From: JALSHZ01 sp964614535
Lineage (GTDB): Bacteria > Pseudomonadota > Gammaproteobacteria > UWMA-0217
Length of the DNA: 37,734 bases
Direction: 5' to 3'
Assembly: GCA_964614535.1 (NCBI GenBank)
Contig: CAZTOZ010000036.1
Location: 1-37,734, forward strand
Shown: positions 32,769-37,734 of the stretch, piece after piece
How positions within the stretch are numbered: the first letter of the stretch is position 1
Layout: every line of letters begins with the position of its first letter
The notes under the pieces: generated by a model
Told to the model about the DNA's origin: nothing
What the model saw: the letters and a program-made list of their open reading frames with translations, nothing else
The model's database searches: none
Made by a program: the position numbers and the translations under genes

Positions 32769-34844
32769 CTAGTATTTGTACGATAGTCTGAATCGGATTC
32801 GCCTTTGTTCACCTGGATAGATGTCGTCATCGGCTGACGCATAGATAACATACTGTTTATCGAGAGCATTGCTAACCGAGAATTGCATTTCCCAGTTGTT
32901 GTAACGAAAACTGGCTCCGAGGTCGAGACGGGCATAGCCGGGAAGTTCGAAACTGTTGGCATCATCCACCCAGATCGGTGAGCGGGCAACGATGCCGGCC
33001 GTAAATTTGGTGTCTGGGAATAAATTAGGCCGGTAGTCTATGCGTATTGCGCCGCTGTGCGCGGGGACGCTGGCGGGAGCATTGCCTTGGTTTTTGTCAT
33101 CACGGGTTATTTTGGCATCAATATAACTGTATCCCAAGTCGATATCCAAACTGGTGAGCGGACGGATCAACATGTGCCATTCCAAACCTTGAGACTCACG
33201 TTCACCCATTTGGGTATTGAATTCTGGGTCCTGTGGGTCAGGTATCAGCAAGTTAGACTGGGTTAGCCTATAGATTGCAAGGGACATCTCTGCTTCCAGA
33301 GATGTGAAATGATGGCGGAAGCCCAGTTCGATTTGTCTCCCGATGGTGGGATCGAAAAATTCATCATTACGATCAGTTCCCCAGTTGGGCTCGAACGATT
33401 CTGAGAAATGGAGATGCCAGTGTGTGGACTCCGTGAGGCGTTGGCTTATTCCGAGAAAATGTGACAACGTGTCGTTGTCGGACAAGTGATGGATGGTACC
33501 CGCGCGGCGGAAATTATTCCGGTAGAGGCTAAATCGTGCGCCAATATCGATTGTCCAGCGTGAGTCAAGTGCTATACTGTCGAAAAGGAAAGCGGACTTT
33601 TCAGTATTGTCAAAACGGTAGTCGTTGGGTACTAAGGGTAGGCTGTTGAGATCGATATTGAAGTCGGGATTGAATATATCCAAGGTAAATCCGCCGATGT
33701 TGCGTTTGCTTTTTACGTCATCGTCGTCAAAGTTGTATTCGACTCCTATCAGGGCGTGATGGGTGACATTGCCCTTTGAGTGTTGAAAGCGGACCCAGGA
33801 TTTGGCACTTGTTTGGTGGTAGTCGTCAAGGACCGTGCGGTAATATCCACTGAGTGTCGATTCATCGAGCTTGGAATAAAATCCGATATGGGTGTCGTCT
33901 CGGAGGGTTTCGAATCGGCTGGCGGAGAAATAGGCAGAAATGCCCTGTGAGAACTGATGGTTCCAATAAAGACTGATGCGGCCATAACGTTTGTCTGCAT
34001 TTGCCTCAGGGAATACATAGCTTTGATCGTAAATGACTTTGTGGCCCACGGTGACCGTGCCAAAGTGGAACGGGCGACGGTCGCGGGCATATTCTGTTTC
34101 AAGCCGCAGTGATCCGTAGTCGGAATACCACCATTGAAAAGAAGGTGCCACCACCATTCGTTTGTCTTCGACATGCTTATAGAGCGTGCCGCCGTCCTGA
34201 GCTGCGGTGATGAACCGGTAGGTGATCGTTCCTTTGGGGTTTAGTGATCCCGATGAGTCAAATTCGATGCGTTGGAAATCTTGACTGCCTGTTATGGCGC
34301 TTAATGTCCGTTCTGTAATACGCAGTGGACGCTTGGTGAGATAGTTGATGGTGGCGCCTGGGGATCCGGATCCATATAAAACTGAACTATGTCCCTTGAG
34401 AATCTCAACCCGGTCAATCGTGGCAGAATCTCGAATATAGAAATGTTGGTTGTCGCGATGCCCATTGACAAAGACTTCACCCCCTGTATGAAAACCTCGA
34501 GCGGCAATGGCTGTGCTATAACCAGCCTGGTTTGTCGATTCATGAAGGCCTGGGATGTAAGTTACCGTATCTTCGAGCCGAGAACCCGGTAGATCCTCGA
34601 TAGGGGGAATGCCGATGGATACGGGTGAGTCGGCCAGTGTTTGGTCAATGATACTTCCTGTCTCGACGGGGGTGGATAGAAAACCGCTGGGACAGCAGAT
34701 ATGAATGTCGAGCCCGCCTTCGCTGGACCTGGATGGCGGCTGTGGAGTTGTTACTGAAATCGTTTCACCCTGGATGGCTGTAGGTAGCAAGACCCAGAAA
34801 CAGCCAATCGAGCCTTTCAAAAACCAGTAACCTGAACGAGACAT
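32769..34844 (-). CDS. TonB-dependent siderophore receptor
   Basis: The 691-aa outer-membrane receptor has a signal peptide of about 26 residues. It is followed directly by ETISVT (residues 27-32), a good TonB box, so the mature N-terminus contacts TonB. A plug domain follows (LEDTVTYIPGLHES, AIAARGFHTGGEVFVNGH, IDRVEILKGHSSVLYGSGSPGATINYLTKRP). Then a 22-strand barrel rich in aromatic residues ends in RIRFRLSYKY. There is no FecA-like signalling extension: the plug starts within 50 residues. Codon use is AT-richer than the genes to the left. The ATG lies 28 bases inside the preceding HTH gene, so the two form one operon. No Fur box is obvious. Ligand: probably a ferric siderophore. Confidence 0.93.
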   Translation of the reverse strand: MSRSGYWFLKGSIGCFWVLLPTAIQGETISVTTPQPPSRSSEGGLDIHICCPSGFLSTPVETGSIIDQTLADSPVSIGIPPIEDLPGSRLEDTVTYIPGLHESTNQAGYSTAIAARGFHTGGEVFVNGHRDNQHFYIRDSATIDRVEILKGHSSVLYGSGSPGATINYLTKRPLRITERTLSAITGSQDFQRIEFDSSGSLNPKGTITYRFITAAQDGGTLYKHVEDKRMVVAPSFQWWYSDYGSLRLETEYARDRRPFHFGTVTVGHKVIYDQSYVFPEANADKRYGRISLYWNHQFSQGISAYFSASRFETLRDDTHIGFYSKLDESTLSGYYRTVLDDYHQTSAKSWVRFQHSKGNVTHHALIGVEYNFDDDDVKSKRNIGGFTLDIFNPDFNIDLNSLPLVPNDYRFDNTEKSAFLFDSIALDSRWTIDIGARFSLYRNNFRRAGTIHHLSDNDTLSHFLGISQRLTESTHWHLHFSESFEPNWGTDRNDEFFDPTIGRQIELGFRHHFTSLEAEMSLAIYRLTQSNLLIPDPQDPEFNTQMGERESQGLEWHMLIRPLTSLDIDLGYSYIDAKITRDDKNQGNAPASVPAHSGAIRIDYRPNLFPDTKFTAGIVARSPIWVDDANSFELPGYARLDLGASFRYNNWEMQFSVSNALDKQYVIYASADDDIYPGEQRRIRFRLSYKY

Positions 34845-35467
34845 GACAACCCCTCCAGCTCGGGAAAACAGTAATCACCGTTGCCATCGACCATTTTCCA
34901 ATAGGAGATGGCCGTGCAGGGGTAGGGTGGCGCTTGTAATTCGACCGCGACCTTGATTGATTCCCCAGGGGTAACCCTAGGCAGCGGGATCTCCCTGCAA
35001 GCAGGAACTAGTCCGCGTTGACGGCTGATGCCGGAGAGTCGAGGTGATTTCGGGCGAATCTCGATCTCTTCGTCAATACAGATGATGCGGCGGCCTACCC
35101 ATGGGATATGCCCGATGTTCTGAATCTCCCAGATCTTCTCGAATCGTTTGTTGATAGGAACCAAGCTGTAGTCGGGATAGTTTACATCCCCCAGGAAACC
35201 TATCGAGTCCCGCTTATTGGCGCCTTTCTCACCGTTTTCAGAAAACTCCCAATCCTCAAAGAGCTTGCGAAAGAGCAATATGGGGTGGACCCGCAGTCCA
35301 CGACTTAGGCGAATCAGCGTCGATAGATCAGGCTCCCGAACATCACCTCGCAGTAGTTTATAGATCGTTTCTCTCGACAGAGAAGTCTGGCGGGACAATG
35401 CGCTAATGGATAGTCGCTGGTCGTTGATAGTCTTTCTTAGGAATACACCGAGTTCATATGCCGACAT
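34817..35467 (-). CDS. XRE-type regulator with C-terminal NBR1-Ig-like domain
   Basis: The 216-aa protein has an XRE helix-turn-helix (about residues 9-58: ISALSRQTSLSRETIYKLLRGDVREPDLSTLIRLSRGL) and a linker. A beta-sandwich follows (about 105-215) with spaced tryptophans W113 (EIQNIG), W123 (IPWVGRR) and W190 (SYWKMVDGNGDYCFP). That is the pattern of the NBR1 Ig-like (FW) domain, here fused to a DNA-binding domain as in some bacterial regulators. It is the first gene of the operon with the TonB receptor, overlapping it by 28 bases, so it probably controls receptor expression. A ribosome site AAAGGGG precedes the ATG. What the Ig-like domain binds is unknown. Confidence 0.85.
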   Translation of the reverse strand: MSAYELGVFLRKTINDQRLSISALSRQTSLSRETIYKLLRGDVREPDLSTLIRLSRGLRVHPILLFRKLFEDWEFSENGEKGANKRDSIGFLGDVNYPDYSLVPINKRFEKIWEIQNIGHIPWVGRRIICIDEEIEIRPKSPRLSGISRQRGLVPACREIPLPRVTPGESIKVAVELQAPPYPCTAISYWKMVDGNGDYCFPELEGLSCLVQVTGF

Positions 35468-35538
35468 AACACCCCTTTAGTTGTTTTTCGTGTGTACCCG
35501 AATGAGTGGGGGCTTCCGTGCCTAAAATGCTGCTGAAC

Positions 35539-35568
35539 AGGATAGTTAATAAGTTTTCACCTTGTCAA
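35539..35568 (-). promoter_or_regulatory. Predicted promoter of the regulator-receptor operon
   Basis: On the minus strand TTGACA (35568-35563) and TATCCT (35544-35539) are 18 bases apart, with a leader of about 65 bases before ATG 35467. The -35 is a perfect match. Confidence 0.55.
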
Positions 35569-35830
35569 CCGCTGTGGACATTTCAGCAATTAAGCTCTGC
35601 ATCACGGTTGCGGATAGGGATCTATAAGCCATGTATTGATCGTGTTTGTTACAGCTGCGTCCGAGCAGTAGGGGCTTTTAAGTTGAGCCGGATCGGCGCC
35701 TATAACGGCGCGTGCGGCAAGTGGCGCGACCCAGAGAAATGGGTGGCAACGGGTGGTTATGTCCTCCATTTATGGCTGCAGGCCTGTCGAAATGAAGCCC
35801 TCTGAGTGAGCTAATGATTTAATACTAGTA
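35569..35830. other. Intergenic stretch without recognisable gene
   Basis: Between the operon promoter and the broken transposase I see no supported gene, RNA or array. Composition is mixed, AT-rich at the left and GC-richer from about 35690. This fits a junction between the receptor locus and the left-truncated IS256 element. Confidence 0.5.
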
Positions 35831-36888
35831 TGGTCCGCAATGGATACCATCCAGACGGGGCTGGGAGATGTGCCGGTCAAGGTGCCCACGGTGCGAGACC
35901 GTTCCGGACGGGGCGTGAAGTTCAACAGCCAGCTGGTGCCGCCGTATCTGAAGGGGACAAAGAACATCGAGGCGTTCATCCCCTGGTTGTACCTGAAGGG
36001 GATCTCGACCGGAGAGATGCAGCCGGCGCTGGAGGCGCTACTGGGTGAAGGCGCCACCGGGCTGTCGGCCGCTACGGTCAGCCGCCTCAAGAAGCGCTGG
36101 GAGGCGGACTACCGGCAATGGCAACAGCGTGACCCGAGCCGGCGGCGCTACGTGTACGTGTGGGCCGACGGGGTCTACAGCAACGTCCGCATGGACGATC
36201 GGCTCTGCCTGCTGGTGATCGTAGGCTCGGACGACACGGGCCGCAAGGAAGTGCTGGCGGTTCCGCCAAAGCTGGCGATTGGTGATGGCGCACTGGGGTT
36301 CTGGAAGGCGCTTGCCAAGAAATGGCCCCAAACGTCTCAACAGCGTTGCTGGATGCACACGACTCCAGGGATGGAGGAGGTAGAGCGACGCAGGAAGCCA
36401 AAGCCGAAGACGGCCAACGTGCTGAACAAGGTGCCGAAGTCGGTACAACCGAAGGTCAAGGCGGCCCTGCACGAGATCTGGATGGCCGAGACCTGGGAAG
36501 GTGCCTGCAAGGCCTTCGGGCACTGTGTGAAGCGTTTCGAGGCCAAGTATCCAAAGGCGATGGAGTGCCTGGTGAAGGATTAAGGACGCGATGCTGGCGT
36601 TCTACGATTTCCCGGCCGGTGCACTGGCAGCACATCCGGACGACGAATCCGATTGAATCGGTGTTTGCCACAGTGCATCTGAGGACGACGAAGACCAAGA
36701 ACTTCGGCAATCGAATGACGACATTGGCGATGGCCTGGAAGCTGATGGAGGTGGCGCAGAACAAGTGGCGACGACTCCGGGGCTACAAGCTACTGACCGA
36801 TGTGGTCGAGGGAGTGAAATTCAAGGATGGCGAACGAGTAGAGGATCATTCGCAGGGCGCCGCCAAGGCGGCTGTACACCAGATTTGA
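35831..36888 (+). pseudogene. IS256-family transposase, multiply broken
   Basis: The frame segments together match a Mutator/IS256 transposase. MVRNGYHP at 35831 belongs to a different frame from TIQTGLGDVPVKVPTVRDRSG after a small deletion. The main segment runs 35840-36583. It holds ADGVY (first catalytic Asp) and IGDGALGF (second Asp). About 27 residues usual after KEVLAV are missing, and a 16-residue insertion (TTPGMEEVERRRKPKP) interrupts the usual CWxHKTANVLNK. A frameshift and TAA at 36581 follow VKD. KDAMLAFYDFPAG continues in another frame, and HWQHIRTTNPIES (catalytic Glu) to the stop at 36888 in a third. The N-terminal domain is absent. It cannot encode an active enzyme. The right end may be near 36897 (GACAATAGCTC); no left inverted repeat is seen. 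Confidence 0.9.
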
Positions 36889-36994
36889 CAATAGCTCGCC
36901 TTGTATTTTCGATACCTGCCCAGCCGGTCGGTCAGACAGTGAATCGGGGGCTTGCGTGAAAGGTGGTCTTGTTGCGTGAATAAGTATGTGTGAA

Positions 36995-37060
36995 GAGTCC
37001 GGTGTGGGAAAACCGCACGCGGGGATCTATGCAGGGGCACTGGATGACCTGTACCCCTAC
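36995..37060 (+). mobile_element. Probable 3' end of a group II intron (domains V and VI)
   Basis: At 36995-37027, GAGTCC...GTGTGG-GAAAA-CCGCAC...GGGGATC folds into a 33-nt hairpin. It has a GAAA-type loop and an AC bulge on the 3' side, as in group II intron domain V. The usual AGC triad reads AGT and there are two mismatches in the lower stem, so it may be degenerate. At 37031-37060 a second stem (AGGGG with CCCCT) ends in TAC, fitting domain VI and an intron 3' end in AY. No reverse transcriptase or 5' part is present: only the tail remains, beside the IS256 remnant. Confidence 0.5.
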
Positions 37061-37136
37061 TGCGACGGCAAGGGTTAACCCTCATCGCCTGTGCTTAGCA
37101 ATAATCTTTAAGATGAGGACGTTTAAGGAGGTCGAA

Positions 37137-37556
37137 ATGGGGCTTTTTGGAAAACTGGGGGGTGGCGGAGAAATAACGCTAACACCACAAGGTGGATTGC
37201 TATTAGCTGCCATCACAATGGTTGCTATTGATGGTGCCGTTGATGATGATGAGCTTGCAATTATCCAACGTCTTGATCGCGGTGGTAGAAGATCTGACTT
37301 TGATACTGCTTTCAAAGCATGGAAAATTAAGTCTATAGAAGAGTGCGTAATGCTGGCAGCAGATTCCATGAATGAGAGACAACGGCTGATAGCTATCGCA
37401 AATCTTATTGATATTGCAATGGCTGATGGTGTGCTTGCAGGTGCCGAAGAAAAATTGCTTGAGGCTTATGTTGAAGCATTCAATACTCCAACAAATGAAA
37501 TAGAGGCCATCGTAAACGTAATCTCTATCAAGAATGACAAGCAATCATTTCAATAG
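37137..37556 (+). CDS. TerB-like protein
   Basis: The 139-aa helical protein resembles the tellurite-resistance TerB/TerB-like family. It carries two copies of an acidic D-G-x5-E metal-site motif: IDGAVDDDELAII (D32, G33, E39) and MADGVLAGAEEKLL (D97, G98, E104). The N-terminus MGLFGKLGGGGEITLTPQGGLLLAAITMVAIDG is Gly-rich. A perfect AAGGAGG lies 5 bases before ATG 37137. It is clearly AT-richer than the chromosome to the left. No other ter genes are visible, so a tellurite or phage-resistance role cannot be claimed. The next small gene begins 6 bases downstream. Confidence 0.8.
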   Translation: MGLFGKLGGGGEITLTPQGGLLLAAITMVAIDGAVDDDELAIIQRLDRGGRRSDFDTAFKAWKIKSIEECVMLAADSMNERQRLIAIANLIDIAMADGVLAGAEEKLLEAYVEAFNTPTNEIEAIVNVISIKNDKQSFQ

Positions 37557-37562
37557 GGGGTG

Positions 37563-37635
37563 ATGAAAATGGCTAAACGTATTTGTGATGTATGGCGAAA
37601 AACAAAGAATTGGTCGGTGGAAAGACCTGTTGGGA
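37563..37635 (+). pseudogene. 5' remnant of a gene cut by an IS3-type element
   Basis: ATG 37563 lies 6 bases after the TerB stop behind a GGGGGTG ribosome site. It reads MKMAKRICDVWRKTKNWSVERPVG and then enters the left end of the following insertion sequence, where it stops at 37649. The original gene was probably co-transcribed with the TerB gene. Its family cannot be told from 24 residues. Confidence 0.5.
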
Positions 37636-37734
37636 TGCCCCCCGAATAAACTGGACACACATTTGGTCGTAGAGTGAGAACGACGGGAGGTGTCCATGAG
37701 CAAGCAATCGGTGAAACGCTGGTCGGCGAAGCGC
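37636..37734 (+). mobile_element. Left end of an IS3-family insertion sequence, runs off window
   Basis: The sequence from 37636 (TGCCCCCCGAATAAACTGG) begins with TG as IS3-family ends do. After about 60 bases a ribosome site GGGAGG leads to the OrfA start at 37696. The right end lies beyond the window, so its length and target duplication cannot be judged. Confidence 0.65.
37696..37734 (+). CDS. IS3-family transposase OrfA, first 13 codons
   Basis: ATG 37696, 5 bases after GGGAGG, begins MSKQSVKRWSAKR and continues off the right edge. This start matches a known group of IS3-type OrfA proteins (helix-turn-helix DNA-binding subunit) that begin MSKQS-KRWSAKRK. Only 13 codons are visible, so the assignment rests on that start and the IS-like end upstream. 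Confidence 0.6.
   Translation, partial: MSKQSVKRWSAKR

Noticed and set aside
34845..35600. Fur box at the siderophore receptor operon
   Set aside because: No GATAAT-type repeat array matching a Fur site was found around the predicted promoter.

Overview
The window looks like chromosomal DNA of a high-GC gammaproteobacterium. The reasons are the tmRNA tag ANDDNYALAA, an ilvI-ilvH-ilvC operon followed by pssA, the order purN/purM | DUF2066 | CDP-alcohol phosphatidyltransferase | PerM-type permease | hda, and an imuB/dnaE2 mutagenesis pair. I cannot name genus or species from sequence reading alone; a Chromatiales-like sulfur or marine bacterium is only a guess.

Layout. 1-1030: an incomplete conserved gene of unknown function on the minus strand, then ssrA (tmRNA, minus strand) with its terminator and -10 box. 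1.1-5.0 kb: purL. 5.0-7.0 kb: a convergent two-gene operon encoding a MotA/TolQ/ExbB-like channel protein and a one-TM coiled-coil partner that keeps the proton-path aspartate. This is the best candidate here for an uncharacterised machine. 7.4-9.2 kb: a divergent chemoreceptor with hairpins in its leader and a C-terminal CheR-type pentapeptide. 9.5-11.4 kb: a small lipoprotein, an overlapping antisense GDCCVxC cysteine-rich protein, and an M48 lipoprotein protease. 11.4-16.8 kb: purM-purN on the minus strand, divergent from a DUF2066 / CDP-alcohol phosphatidyltransferase / PerM / hda operon. 17.0-21.1 kb: ilvI-ilvH-ilvC, a strong terminator, and pssA with its own TATAAT promoter. 21.2-23.3 kb: a secreted helical-repeat protein and the stress kinase srkA. 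23.3-26.0 kb (minus): a translationally coupled operon of a thioredoxin-like protein, a Tat-signal gluconate-dehydrogenase subunit-3-like protein and a GMC flavoprotein with a C-x5-C-x4-C motif. 26.1-32.5 kb: a small conserved protein, then dnaE2 (imuC) divergent from a CPXCG protein and a CelD-like acetyltransferase, convergent with imuB. The dnaE2 and imuB promoters share an inverted-repeat operator, GGTGTA-N6-TACA.

From about 32.5 kb the composition changes abruptly to AT-rich, and the region looks acquired. It holds an operon of an HTH regulator with an NBR1-Ig-like domain plus a TonB-dependent siderophore receptor, a multiply broken IS256-family transposase, what looks like the 3' end of a group II intron, a TerB-like gene, and a small gene cut off by an IS3-type element that runs off the right edge.

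Functionally, most of the left 26 kb is housekeeping: purine synthesis, branched-chain amino acids, phospholipid synthesis, replication control and trans-translation. The less ordinary parts are the ExbB/MotA-like motor pair, the GMC operon without a visible cytochrome gene, the damage-type regulon with shared operators, and the mobile-element-rich right end.
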